A stretch of 64,000 nt of DNA from Euglena gracilis (taxonomy: Eukaryota > Euglenida > Euglenophyceae > Euglenales), in NCBI GenBank assembly GCA_039621445.1, contig CP154956.1:58594465-58658464 (forward strand), in the 5' to 3' direction. The notes beneath the pieces are model-generated. The model was given only the letters and a program-made list of their open reading frames with translations. It had not been told where the DNA came from and searched no databases. Below, piece by piece: positions 30,830 through 42,413 of this stretch (its first letter is position 1; each line of letters starts with the position of its first letter). A program made the position numbers and the translations under genes.

Positions 30830-31740
30830 CCATTAACCATTTCCTGGGAAGAAAACCTAGTTTACAGCGTTATGAAAGCGCTCTCACACTTTTATGGGTA
30901 ATTTTGGACAGAATGGGGGTACCCCCCCTGAAGCCACCACTGACCAAGTGGTTGACACTTTAATTCAACTGTTCCAAAGGCCCAAGCACGCAACGCATAT
31001 AGTGCTATGCTTTTGATCCCTGGCTTTGGTGGCCTGAGGTTCCATGCCATGTTGGATTTGGAACAAAAATTTGGAGAAATATGGTGCATTCCGGGATCCA
31101 CTCCCAATCCTCATGGGGCTGGCACAGCCCCACCTGCCCTCTGATATGTACATTGTGTACACGACTCATTTTATGTTCACGTATCCTCTGTTTTTACAGA
31201 TCATCTGATTTGGCACGGGTCCAAAGAACCACCAGCGTACTGGGGGGGCACCCTAAACCCCCCCCCCCACCTATAAGAAACCCGTTTCTTATAGGTGGGT
31301 TTCCAAAAAATGGCCCGAGGGGTTTCTTATAGGTGGGGGTTTCTTATAGGTGGGCTTCAATGTCCGAAAAAATTTTGAGCCAACAAAAGGCCAAAAGTGG
31401 CCAAAAACAGTCAAGAATTTCCTTCGGCGCCGAAGAAAATAGGGGGGTTTCTTATAGGTGGTTGGGTTCAAAGCTCCCCAGGGGTTTCTTATAGGTGGGG
31501 GTTTCTTATAGGTGGGCGTCGGTCCAAAAATCCCCAAAGGGTTTCTTATAGGTGGGGGTTTCTTATAGAGGGGGGTTTCTTATAGGTGGGGGGGGGGGGT
31601 TTACATCAAAATCAAACGTAAAGGTCAAAAATTCACAAGTGGGAGGGAGTTGTCTTTTTTTACCAGTGCCCCCAAATCAGTCACTTTCATTTGATTATGT
31701 CCTATGTGGCAGCAACACGTTTCTTTGTAAAACCTGGCGG
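30830..31740 (+). pseudogene. DIRS-C tyrosine recombinase fragment, split by MITE1
   Basis: Pieces homologous to the DIRS-E recombinase surround MITE1. They run up to THFMFTYPLFLQIIxFGTG before it, and continue with IKIKRKGQKF after it (x marks a stop). The region with His-x-x-Arg and Tyr is absent because chromovirus copy B begins at 31743. Confidence 0.7.
31256..31601. mobile_element. MITE1, TA-flanked miniature element with internal copies of its end
   Basis: The insert begins AACCC with a long C run then ACCTATAAGAAACC, and ends with the inverse, GGTTTCTTATAGGTGG with a long G run then GGTT. TA flanks it on both sides (31254-31255 and 31602-31603). Removing it and one TA restores the DIRS recombinase reading CACCCTACATC. 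Inside, TTTCTTATAG, nearly always followed by GTGGG, recurs about nine times in direct orientation at irregular spacing. The core has a CGGCGCCG palindrome. No coding capacity is seen. TA duplication is typical of Tc1/mariner/pogo-type transposases. Confidence 0.85.
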
Positions 31741-31742
31741 CC

Positions 31743-32185
31743 TGTGTCCCAGGCACGTTCCAGCTGTGTAGGATATCTGCAGAGTGGGTTCAGTGACGAT
31801 CGCACCACTGTGGAAACCACAGCTGGTTTCCACAGTGTTTCACGATAGTGGCAGACCCTACAGGGATCTGCCCCTGGACACGTCAGCACTTTTCTCTCCT
31901 TCCCCCACAGGTTGTATTCCTTTGTTTCATTGTCTTTACGCTTCAAGGTTTGATTTGTCAGAAGGGAAAACCCTCATAATAACTGAACTTGGCTTCGCAG
32001 GAAACATTTCAAGCCTTTGCATTGAGCATTGCCTCTTGGGGTATTGGGAACAAAAGGGGAAAACCACTTTTTTGTTACTCCAAAGACTTTTACCATTCAT
32101 AGGTAGGTTGCACACCAAGACGAAAGCGAAAGGCTTATACAGAAAGTCCCAAAAAGGGGAAAAGGGAAAGCTTTGGACGTACACT
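31743..32185 (+). repeat. Diverged LTR of chromovirus copy B
   Basis: It begins TGTGTCCCAGG and ends GGACGTACACT, followed at once by TGGTAGCAGG. It shares CCCACAGGTTGTATTC and the GACGAAAGCGAAAGG block near the end with the copy A LTR. It is about 443 bp, longer than in copy A. An inverted pair GTGGAAACC / GGTTTCCAC lies at 31809-31834. Confidence 0.8.
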
Positions 32186-32195
32186 TGGTAGCAGG
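32186..32195 (+). other. Primer-binding site of copy B
   Basis: TGGTAGCAGG follows the LTR directly. It equals the copy A site except for the last base. Confidence 0.8.
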
Positions 32196-32199
32196 TTTA

Positions 32200-32941
32200 A
32201 ACCACCCCCAAATATAAGACACCCGTGTCTTTTTTTGGGTGTCGACCAATTTCGCCAAAGGGTGGCTTATATTTGGGGGGTGTCTTATATTTGGGTCTCA
32301 GGCGGATGAATGAGGGGTGTCTTATATTTGGACACTTTTCCAGCAAGTATGTTGTTGTGCTAATGTCCTCTTACTTTCATATATAGGGTTTGTCTTCATT
32401 TCTGACAGGTCGTCTTCCGACGCTTTGGAGAGTGTCTATGCTGAAAGCGACCATTCTGCAAGTGGTGATGAACTTGGCACAACGGACGGCCTCATTTTCT
32501 AGAAAATGGAAAATACGAACACTGGCACATTTGTCTGAACCTCATTCATCAGCACTTGCAGATTGGTCGCTTTCTTGCTGTTCAAATAATAGATTCTCAC
32601 CCTTGATCTGCTACACCCAAAAGCACTTGCTTCACCCAAAAGCAGTAGACTGGACGTGCATTGGTTGTTTTCATCGCGCCTTGAGACTTGTTGCTGTGGA
32701 AGGCCTTTCATGCGGGGTGTCTTATATTTGGAGAAGTAGGTGCCGGCCTAGTAGAAGTAGGTGTCTTATATTTAGTAAGTAGTATTATAAGTAAGTATAT
32801 TTATAAGTAGATGCCAGCCCAGGTGTCTTATATTTGGGGGGTGTCTTATTTTTGGGTTTCGGCCCGAAAATCCCCAAAGGGTGTCTTATATTTGGGAGTG
32901 TCTTATAGTGAGGGGTGTCTTATATTTGGGGGGGGGGGGGT
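32200..32941. mobile_element. MITE2, TA-flanked element related to MITE1
   Basis: The ends are AACCACCCCCAAATATAAGA and its inverse, TCTTATATTTGG with a G run then GT. TA flanks both sides (32198-32199 and 32942-32943). GTGTCTTATATTTGG and close variants recur about nine times inside. It shares AAAATCCCCAAAGGGT next to a repeat unit with MITE1, so the two are relatives. The middle (32340-32720) is unlike the ends and includes an exon-like piece. The element splits the leader of copy B: GCAGGTT before it and AGGCTACGATCC after it correspond to copy A 1866-1882. Confidence 0.82.
32390..32505 (+). pseudogene. Exon-like acidic C-terminus inside MITE2
   Basis: An intron-like end TTTCATTTCTGACAG (32395-32409) is followed by an open frame to a TAG near 32502. 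The frame is acidic and Ser-rich (SDALESVYAESDHSASG, GDELGTTDGL). It could be the last exon of the parent transposase or a captured host exon. Acidic C-termini occur in pogo-type transposases, but the piece is too short to assign. Confidence 0.3.
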
Positions 32942-33172
32942 TAGGCTACGATCCCACACAGACGTTCCACACAGAAACACTCTGTGGTTGACTGGTGGTG
33001 AGGATCGCACTGAGCCGTAAAACACAGTGAATGTACTGTTCCTGGCCGTTAGCCAACCTTTAAGTACTGATACAGGTCTTTTCGCTAATCGCCGATACAA
33101 ATTTTCTAGTCCGTGTTTCACTGCTTATTTTTGTGATTTTTTGGGGTTTTGCCTTTTTATCCATCTCAAAAG

Positions 33173-34940
33173 GTGTAGAGCACAAGCCCCAACCCTCAAT
33201 TTGACTATGATTTGTTGATGAGTTCATTGACAAATCTTGATGAAGATGGCGGGGATTGGAACGGTTCGATGGAAACAAGTTCCAGTTCCCGAACCCTCAA
33301 CCAACAACCACACCAAGACACATTGACCCATTTGTCGTTGTCACAAGGCGAAACGCCTTTGTTGTTGCAAGGGGGCAATGAGCCTTCCTCATCATCATTG
33401 TCATTGATTGTCCGGGATGTAGGTGGCAAAATGTCTTCCTCCATCCCTATTCACCTGTCTGTGAGGCAGCGAGGGGATGAGCACCTTGCCCGAACACACT
33501 TGGATCACAAGGATCATGGGGATGAACCTCATTTACACTTGGTTACTCATGTTACCCGTGAACAAAGTTGGGGGTATGTGGCCTTTGCTCTGTTCACACC
33601 CAAAAGATCCCTGGTGGAAGTAACGGTGGGCCTTTTGGGGTGTAACTTGGTGGAAACACCGTGTTTTTTCCACCCCTCCCTCAATTACCACCCCCAACAC
33701 CTTATCGCGCATTGCCGGGATTACGCGCGGAAACTGCGGTTTTCCCTGCATTGCCATGGAATCCAGATATGCGTCTGGGGGTGCCGGAAATCTCTGGTGC
33801 TGTTTCCGTTGTGGAGGTCAATGGTGATGATTTGAGGGATAACCTCACCCCTGGTGATGTTAACCGAATTCTCGGTCAACTCCCAGCGGATCACCCGCTG
33901 AGCAAGCAAATTTGCATTTCCACCAATGCATTGCGGAGTGCGCAACCATGCTGAACAAGGGTTTTACAGTTTGATGAGGACAGTCAAAGGGTTATCAACA
34001 CCAAACTGGAATATTGCTGGAATTATTTGCAGAAAACGGCAAATATTGCCACACACAATTTCAAAAATGCGGGGAAAGACCTTCAGCATTTCCGAGAAAG
34101 TGTTGACAGTATTTTGCGCATCCAACTTCCACAAAATTTCCAGCAAAGCAGTGAAACGCTGCATGAAGCGGAAACGCGGAATGATTCCAAGTTTCTGCAT
34201 GTGCAAGATGGTATGAGCCATGTTTTTGCCAAAGTGGAATCTTGTTCAACAATGCTACTACAACTGCAGCAACAGTTACACGCGCAAAATGACACCCCCA
34301 AAATGCTGGAAATCGGTATCTTTGGCGCGGTTGAGCATTTTCCGCACTAACCACTTCTTGCCAAGAAGCCCAAAAACGGATTTTGCATCTATGCTCGGAC
34401 ATCGAGCATTTGAAGCAATTTCAGGCGAAAGCGCAAGAAAATTTTGTTCCCCGTAATCAAATTCAGCTTTAGGAGGAACGAAACCTACACTTGGAACAGA
34501 AATCCTGCCATTGTGCCGTAAATAAGGATGGAGTAACCTCCTTGAACGCGAAAATCACGGATTGCGCACAAGGGTTGAATTTCGCGCAACAACAGTTGCA
34601 AACGGACATTGGCGGTATTAATGCCACTGTTGTCGGTTCGCAGGAGCATGTTTCCGCACTTTCCAAGCGAATTACCGACATTAGTGGTATTCAAGCCGCT
34701 TTTGGGGAATTGAAAACCCGTTGTACTTTGTTGTCTACCACATTAGCGGAAATACGCTCACTTCCCAATGTTTTGCGCGCTCGGATATCCGAGTCTCCGG
34801 AATTTCACACCTTTTATGACAAAATGCTTTGGTGATAACAAGGACACCTTGCCAGCACTTTGCACGAGTTTGATTCAACTTCAGGAATCTGTGAATCGGA
34901 GTGCCCGATCCATGCAAGATGAGGTTTCACCGTTGGATGG
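33173..34940 (+). pseudogene. gag: Gag of chromovirus copy B, truncated
   Basis: It starts GTAGAGCACAAGCCCCAACC, which corresponds to copy A 2077-2095. The start codon is lost (ATG to GTA). Four frame pieces follow (33212-33835, 33661-33954, 34027-34350 and 34491-34835). The motifs VFPALPWNPDMRLGVPEISG, ETLHEAETRNDSKFLH and ITDISGIQAAFGELKTR match copy A and show the coiled-coil Gag. There are many stops and shifts. Confidence 0.8.
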
Positions 34941-35289
34941 ACCGTTGGACGCAGCAGCTCCTTCACGACGTGATAACAGGCGCTTACCTGCTGCAGACGG
35001 TTTCCGTCCGCACGGCCAATGTTGGAGGGGTGGGGGGGGCTCATGGATGCTTCCATCAAGAGCTCGTGTGTGTGACAGACATTGGTTCATCCCAGGGCTG
35101 TTTAGCTGTTCCCGCTATCAGTGTATAACTCTCCAGGGGTATCCAGGCTCCATGAAGGCGTTTACCTTACATGGGGCTGGTAATGCTCCATGATGACCTG
35201 ATGAATGATGACCTCCCTCGCTGCCTCCTTCATTGATGCCTGTGAGAGGGTTTTTTTTTTGTCTTGGAAGTTTTCCCTCCCTTCCTGGT
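34941..35289. other. Unassigned junction
   Basis: Between the end of copy B and the next retroelement I see no gene or repeat I can name. A nine- to ten-T run lies at 35251-35260. Confidence 0.4.
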
Positions 35290-38200
35290 GGTGTGATCTG
35301 CGGTAGGCTGGGTGTGCTGGAACCCGAAGACCTCTGGGCGGCCTGCTGCGGAGGGCCAGCCGCCATGCGTCCCTTCCCCCTTTGACCCGAATCTGGACTC
35401 CGACCCGAGCTCATCTGGCATGCCTTTGCTTGTGGTAAGCACAGCCCAGGGGTTGGCAGAGTCGAATGAGAGGGCCTGCTTGCCCCCCCCCAGTCCCTTT
35501 TCGTGTCTCAGTCAGGGGGGGCTGGAGGGACCGTGCAGGTCCAGGTCCGGGGCTGCCCTTGACCAAGACCCAACCCTCTCCGTGAACCTTTTCCCTGCCT
35601 CCTTTCCGAGGACCGTGCTGGGGGCACCCTGGGCCCCCGTCCCCTGGCCAGCGGGCGAGCTGGCCAGCGGGCGGCAGCAGGACCAGGCCGAGGCTCTGGA
35701 CCAAAAATTAAACCAGCTGGCAGGTGAACTGGGGAGGATGCGAGAAAAAAAATGAAGGGATCCAAAGGCCCTGCAAAATTTTCGAACAGAAATGGACGGC
35801 CAAGCCTCAGTCATCGCTGAACAGCAAGGGGTCGTAAGGTAGGAGATAAGAGAGCTAAGGACAAGGGCCGAGGGGCAGGGCCACAGCCTTAAGGAGCTGA
35901 GGGCAGAGGCCACCACCCACGGGCAGGTGACCCAGGCAAACAACGCCCTGCTGATCTACGTGGACTCAACGATAAGGGGGACACCGAAAGAAAATGCCAA
36001 AATAGAAAATCGGCTTCCCAATTGGGGTTACAAAATCGAAAATTTTGGAAAATTTTGCCCCCCCATACAGGAGCTACCAGGGCTACCGAGAGGAGTGGGG
36101 CCGGAGAGCGAAGACCCCCGAGGCCCCGAAGCCACAGTGCCCCAGGCAATCACGGGCTCACAGACACAGCCCAGGCCAGGGGCCCAGAGTGTGAATGGCT
36201 CGGGTGCCGCGGGGGGCAATATGCCTCCTGGCCCCCAGCACCAGCTCCAAGCCCATCCCAGTAAGCTGGGAGGCAAGGGGCCTGTGGCCCCCCAGGGGCT
36301 CTCTGCTGGACCCAGCAGTGAGGCAGCCGAGGCAGTGACCCCAGTACCCAAGGAAGTGGTATCCCCCGGCCCAGCTTCTGTGACTGCACTTTTTCCCAGT
36401 GGGTTTTCGGGTTCTGGCCCCCAGAGGGGTAGGGCACTGTCTGCCGCAACGTCCGTGGTTTTTTCCCCTGTTACCGGCGGTGCTCCCCCAGTGGCTTGTG
36501 ATGCCTCTGTGGGGGGCCTGATTACCAGTGTTTCACCAGTGACTGTTTTGCAAAACCCAGTTCTGCTTCAGCCGTTTTCCCCGGGTTCAGTAGGTTCAGT
36601 GGCCAGGACTCCCAGCGTTGTCCCTGGTTCTGTTTCCTCGGCAGGGGGGGGGGATGCACCCCCAGCCAGCGGGCCCGTTCGACACCTAGGGGAAGCCAGC
36701 CCCAGGGTCCCACGGCTGAGGGGGGCAGATTGCCCCAGGGCCCCACGGCTGCAGGGGGGCAGCCAGCCCAAGGGTCCCATGGCTGCGGGTGGCAGTCCGG
36801 TCCAGGTCCCCGCTGCTGGAGGACCCAAGCTGCCCAGACACCTGGCACGTTCGGGTTCCAGTGGGTGGATTGGGAGGAAGCAGAACGCCAGATTAAGGCT
36901 CACGGATTTTTTAATTTTTTGGCCAGGTTGGGAGCCCAGCAACAGTCTCAGCAAAATTCACGAACGACGGGACAGTCCAGCACAGCAAAACCACAGGCAG
37001 CAGGCACAGCAGATCTATAGGGCCATGGCAGGGATCAACCTGGGGTGAAATCAGCCGACCACCAGTGGCCCCCCCAGCCCCGTGGGTTCCCCGCAGGAGG
37101 GGAGTTCACGGGGGCGATGGACCCTTTCGCCTGGGCCACTGTGGCTGGGGCAGCATCGTGCAGCGCTGCCCCTCTGGCCTTCGAGTCCCAGGACACGGGA
37201 GCCTTGGTCCGGGGGGTCCAGGCAGCTCCGGTCCACGTGGCGCCCGCAGCCCCCAGCCCAGCAGCCAGCAAGTTTTTTTCCGCCGCTGGCGACTCTCCTC
37301 ACCAAAGACCTTGTAAAACCAGAGCTGAAAGGTGATTTTCATGATTTTTCAGCAAAACTTCCGCGCTACATGTAGCATGTTTCCATGGGACAACCAGTGG
37401 GGGAGGAATTTAAAATGCTTGTTCTGACCGGCTGCCTGGACCACAGCAGCCGGCTGGAACTCCAGCGGCCACAGGAGATGGGGGAACGGGTCAGGTTCCA
37501 AGATTTCTGGAACTGGCTGGCCCACATATACGGCGGTGACATCCAGGCCTCGCTGCATGAGCAGCTCAGGGCCCTCATACGGGTCAGCACAGGCAAGTTA
37601 ACCCTCCCAGCGTGGCGTGAATATGAGAGCCAGTTTAAATTAATTTTCTGCCGGATGGAAAACCCCTCTGAGGAGGAAGCACAGGTCCTGGTTTTACAGC
37701 AGCTCCCAGATTCCATGCGAAGGGCCATAATCAGGGAACAGACAAGAAAAAATCAGGATGCGCCCACAGTTCGGTTGTAGCACATCCCAGGGTTGAGAGT
37801 GGGGAACACGGCACAACCTCGCCCAGGAGGCTGTGGGTGAGGGGGAGCCGGTGACAATCAGGGCACACCGGAACTCCTTCCTCATCAAGTTCTACAGCCG
37901 ACGGGAGCTGGAGAGGCTGATGATGAGGAACGGGGCCACGCTGCAGGGAGGCAATACGGTGAAAATCACCCCCCACGAAAAAAAGCTGGGATTGGAAGAG
38001 GTTTTTCGACACGCTGAAAACGAGCTTCGGTGCCAGGAACGGTCTGACAGCTATGGCCGTTCTTGGGGTGGACGGGGGGTCCCAGCCCACCAGGAAGACC
38101 AATGGGCTCGGGGACTCGACAATTTTTCAGTCTCAGAAATAAACTCCCAGGAATCCAGGCCAGCCCAGCCGCAGAAAACCGTTTCACAGCCCGCTGAGGG

Positions 38201-38960
38201 AGGAGCAAGGGCAGGACCCCCCAAAGGCGCCGAGGGGCCACATGACAGGCAATCACGGCACCGGTGCGGGTCACCTGGAAAGGGACGGGAGGGACACAGG
38301 TCACCCAGCCCGGGGCAAAAGGGAAAGGGGTTCGGCAGGGGGGCTGGCATGGTATGCCAAGATTTTCGACAAGCCAGGTCCCAACCCCCCACCCAGCCAC
38401 CAACAGGGAACAAACCCCTCTTAGTTGCACTAAGGTTTCTTGTCTGTTTATGGCCGGCGCTAACTTTGCTTCTGGCCCAGTTTGCTCCGTGGTGAGTGGC
38501 CAGGGACCCCTTACACCAGTCCTTACACTAGTACACCAGGGAACAAACCCCCCCCGAGGAGCCCCCGGAGTGGCACCTCGGTGGACCAGCCCTGCAGCCA
38601 GTGCGGGGCCACAGATCACTTGTCTCGGGAATGCCCAGGAAAGAAGTGTTATGAGTGCAGGAAAACGGGACATCTGGAACGACAGTGCTGGTGGAGAAGG
38701 GGAAAGGGGACGGGACTTCCACGCTACCACGGCGGGGGAGTACCTGAAAAGCGGGGGGCAGAAGGGATCCTGGCGCCTCATCACCTCTTCCGTTGTCCGG
38801 ACGGAGGTGACGAGCAGCTCCTCAAAATTTGTAACCCGCCCAGCCATCGCCTCGTTAAACCTCTGCCCCTCAGCTGGATGGTGACCCTGGCTGATGACGG
38901 CCTCGAGCCCTTGGACCCCCTGGGCTTGTGGGCCACCGTCCTGAGGCCTTCGCTCAGCTG
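35290..38960 (+). pseudogene. gag: Gag/ORF1-like region of a second retroelement family
   Basis: A broken structural gene, read in order. A coiled-coil piece (about 35670-35930) contains DQKLNQLAGELGRMREKK. A Pro/Gly/Ser-rich part (35927-37048) contains three imperfect repeats near 36705-36800. A capsid-like core (37385-37780, 131 codons) has QDFWNWLAHIYGGDI, LRALIRVSTGKL and REYESQFKLIFCRMENP. A basic domain (37833-38060) has RNSFLIKFYSRRELERLMM. Two CCHC knuckles lie at 38593-38640 and 38646-38690 (CSQCGATDHLSREC and CYECRKTGHLERQC). The order suits an LTR-element Gag or a LINE ORF1. No RT follows because copy C begins at 38966. It is unrelated in sequence to the chromovirus Gag. Confidence 0.65.
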
Positions 38961-38965
38961 GCAGG

Positions 38966-41904
38966 TCACCAGCTCGCTAGGGCTGTCATCCCCCCAGCAA
39001 AATGTTGCATCTGTTTCTCTTGCACTTTATGAAAGTTTTCAGTAAGCTGGCCGTAAAGGCTGGGGCTTTCAAGGCTGTGGCTTGCTTCTTCGTCGTCCTC
39101 CTCGTGTGATCGACTTCCATTTACGGTCCGGGAAGGGGGGTAAATTGCCGCCATTTGTTTTCCAGACTGATTCTGGAAACCAAATTGCATAACCAATTCA
39201 TCAAAAGACATGCGCCTGCAAATGAATAATTGTCTGCCGCGTTCTTTTTCTTCCCTTGGGAGGCAATCAATAAATTCCATCTTGATTAGCTCCGGCTTGT
39301 CATCTTGGGTTGGTCCGTTCAAATCGCAAAAATATTCCCAGTCGCGGAAAAATTGTTTCCATGTGATGGGATCATCGTCCCATTGGGGCTTCACCTTGTT
39401 CGCTATTGCGATGGTGCCTTTGAAATCTTTCTGAGAAACCCGTGGCCCTTCGGTGGGATTCATGCGGGGTGGGCCCGGGCGCGATATTTCACCATGTGCA
39501 GGTACTCTGGTGGTTTCACCAAGGGGATTGTTCGGGTAATCATGTGAGTGCGCATGGAACATATCACTTAGTGTACCATAAGTACTGTGCAGGTTTGGGG
39601 AATCACGAATGCGCGAATAATGATCCGGTTGTGCATCTGGGGGTGAGGTGTCACATGGTTGCACCATTGGTGCTACTAAGCGAACTTGGGAGGTATGACC
39701 AATACCCGGTGTGGGGGTGTGACTCATACCGCGAATTAGTTCGGATTCCCGAATCTCTTGATTTAAGAGGGGGTGGGTCTGGTTTTAGCTTGAAAAGCCG
39801 ACTCAACATCCGAAAACTCGTCAATTGGGACTGGTAACGCTAATGGGGGAACCACCGCAGGAGCAGAAACGCGGTTTGTGGCAATGTGCCTGTAGTCTCG
39901 GGGAACGGTGTGCGACTAGCGCTTTTTGAGTTGGAAGATGTGGCAAGTGTGCCAACCGCACCTGATTGCGGGTTTTGGTGGATGGAACGCAATTGTGCGT
40001 GAATTTGGTCCAAATTTGTTGCAAACTCATGCACACTTTAGTCCAAATGGTCAACTACCTGCCAATTGTCGGTTATCCGACCCACATCCTCCTGCAAACG
40101 CTTAATCCGCCTACGGTATGAAGGTAACTCTTCCAAAGCGGGATTTTGTCGGAAATCGACATGAAATCTTGCGAAATCGCGCCAAAATTAATGTCGTTTT
40201 CCTGTACTCTTGTCGCCAAAGTGAGCATAGCAGTGGAAATCACCTCTAATTGTGGAAATGGCTTGGTGGGTTGGTCGAATGCGGATCTTTGACTTTTTCA
40301 GCCATTGTGTGTTCCTTCAACACTGAAACTTGCGCGGATAGCGCGGTAATGTCATTTTGCAGTTTTGTGACATCCTGCTTCACAGTTTTCTCGGTGTTCA
40401 TGTGACTATCACAAAATACTTGCATAATTTAGTGTTTTTCCGCGCGCATTTCAGTGCAAATCTGCTCCAAATGTGTGTTTGAGAGTTTGTGGGTAGGTGT
40501 TGGTGACAGCAATGTGCCTTAGGGTGGTGATTGTACCTGAAGCATTTTTGTGCTCTGTTCTTGCATGCGTCTGGGATAATCCGCTATCGCGGTTTGAATG
40601 CCGGTAACATCCGAGATACTACCAGCTACTTCCGCATAGCGGGTGTGCAACTTGGCCAATGTGGCTTTAATTTTACCATCATCGTGTTGTAACTGTTTGT
40701 GCAAATCCGCCATGGTGGTCTTGAGTCCGCTAATATCTGGTGTTGGTGCACGGGTTGCCGCATTGCGGTTCTGCAAATCTGCGATTGAGGTTTGGATTTC
40801 CATTGTGTCATTTTGGCACTGTTGTTGCAAATTATCCATCCTACTCGCGATATTCGCGATTTGGGTGTGAAAACTCGCAATTTGGGCAGGAATTTGGCCA
40901 CAATGACAAGATTTCTACTCCAATCGAAAACGACTCACCTCCAATTGTTGCACATACGTGCGGGGGACAGAAATTTCCTTGTCTTGGGCAGAAAATCGGA
41001 CAAAATTTGCGGAATCACTGATCAAATTGAAAAATACGCTGCTGCGCTTCGTGAAATGCGGTTGCAAGTGTGGAGAATTGCTCCAATGTAATAAATTGTC
41101 CCAAATTAGGTTTTTTGATGAGGTTTTCATGCAACTTTTGTTTCAACTGTGGAAAAATTGCCGTAAAATTTGCCCCAATTGATGGGATAAGGCTTGCAAA
41201 CTGTGTTGCATGTTGAAGAAAATCGCATCATTGCAGGATTGTGTCTCACACATGGCTTCACTCACTCTTTGGAAGTGTTGTGGCAAATGTGCCTGCAAAT
41301 GTGTCTCCAAACCTTGACGCAAAGTTTCTAGGTCCACATTTGTCGCTTGAAAATTGGTTTGGCAATATTCACTAACATCACGCACATTACTCAAAGGTAA
41401 TCCAGTTTGTTTTCTACAACCTTTTGGTTGTTTTCATCAAAATCCAAATCCTGGTTAAGTGTCATAGCGCAATCCGCTACACAAGTGTGCACGTGGAAAT
41501 TTGCCACATAAGCGGGTGTTCCACTGGGAGATTTGCGACTATGCGCTGAATCACGGTAATGGGATGAGATGAAATATTTTCCAACTCTTCCACATCACTC
41601 CTCATGGACGCTGTGGGACTTGTATACTTGTGTAAGCGGGAACCGTCAAACGCATCTCCGGGTGCCATGGCAGTGCAGGGAAAGAACCCGTATCGGGTGG
41701 TGCTGGCAATTGTCTTATCGGACTTGTGGGAGGAAGCATAGGTGGGGGCTGGAAAAAACATGGTGTTTCAAACCCACCCTCAACAAAAAGTTGCCGTGGC
41801 GTATTCGCCTCAGACTCAAATGTGCCTATCGGCACTAATGCGAGATCTCGCCGGGGGGAATAACTGTTGACTTTCCAACGAAAGGGGTTGTGCCTGTTGG
41901 GCAT
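38966..41904 (-). pseudogene. gag: Gag of chromovirus copy C, truncated
   Basis: Minus-strand frame pieces at 41904-41602, 41761-41477, 41394-41143, 40839-40519 and 39727-38966 follow the order of copy A gag. The last piece is 253 codons long and keeps VSQKDFKGTIAIANKVKPQW, QFFRDWEYFCDLNGP and FIDCLPREEKERGRQLF, matching copy A 4605-4830. In copy C the frame through GGFETPCFFQPPP and SFPALPWHPEMRL is continuous, which shows that the copy A frame break at 2439-2447 is a mutation. Confidence 0.82.
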
Positions 41905-42413
41905 GGGGTTGCTCTATAGAGCTTGACACCAACAGTGGTGGGGGTGCCCATCGGGCGGGAGCAGGATTGCTCGACACAGACAACGAGAGGTGTGACACAG
42001 GCTGGGAAGGAGGATTACCTGTGAAAAGAGTCAATGCTTGTGTACCCCTATGTGGTTGTGAGTGCTCAATAGAGCTGGTCAATGATGCCGCAGGTTGAAG
42101 TCCTCGTAATGAACCAATCAATGCAGCGTAGCCATTTGGCGTTGTGCTCTGCTTTTTTGCAGGAAAAATACAAAAACCAGGTGTAGATTCCGGTCTAAAG
42201 TTCAGAAACAAGTGCAAAAGAGGGAATAGTATAAAAAGTAAGCAGAGACTGGAACTCTGAGGTTTGAAGCAGCGTACACTGCGAACCGTCAGGGGACGTG
42301 TCCGTACGTACGGCTTTGGCCGGAAACGGCTTGTAGTGCCTGTGTTCACGTATACGCGGGGCACCACACGACCGTTTGCGGTCAAAAGGATCGGAAAACC
42401 TAAACCGCTACCA

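Larger units (their letters stand above)
27525..31742 (+). mobile_element. DIRS-C retrotransposon, truncated at 3' end
   Basis: It follows DIRS-B directly. The left repeat (about 27525-27600) carries GGGTTAGGAGGT and CGCCGGAGTTGGCTGATTC, as in DIRS-E. Gag, RT, RNase H, the methyltransferase-like segment and part of the recombinase follow. The recombinase is interrupted by MITE1 and then cut off by the LTR of chromovirus copy B at 31743. No right end of its own was found. Confidence 0.78.
31743..34940 (+). mobile_element. Chromovirus copy B, 5' part only
   Basis: It has an LTR, primer-binding site, leader (split by MITE2) and the first half of gag, in the same order as copy A but clearly diverged. 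Homology to copy A gag ends near 34940 in the segment matching copy A around 3690. No pol or 3' LTR is present. The copy cuts DIRS-C. Confidence 0.82.

Noticed and set aside
31256-32941. CRISPR-like array of repeated units
   Set aside because: Spacing is irregular, units are copies of transposon ends, TA duplications bound the blocks, and the genome is eukaryotic.
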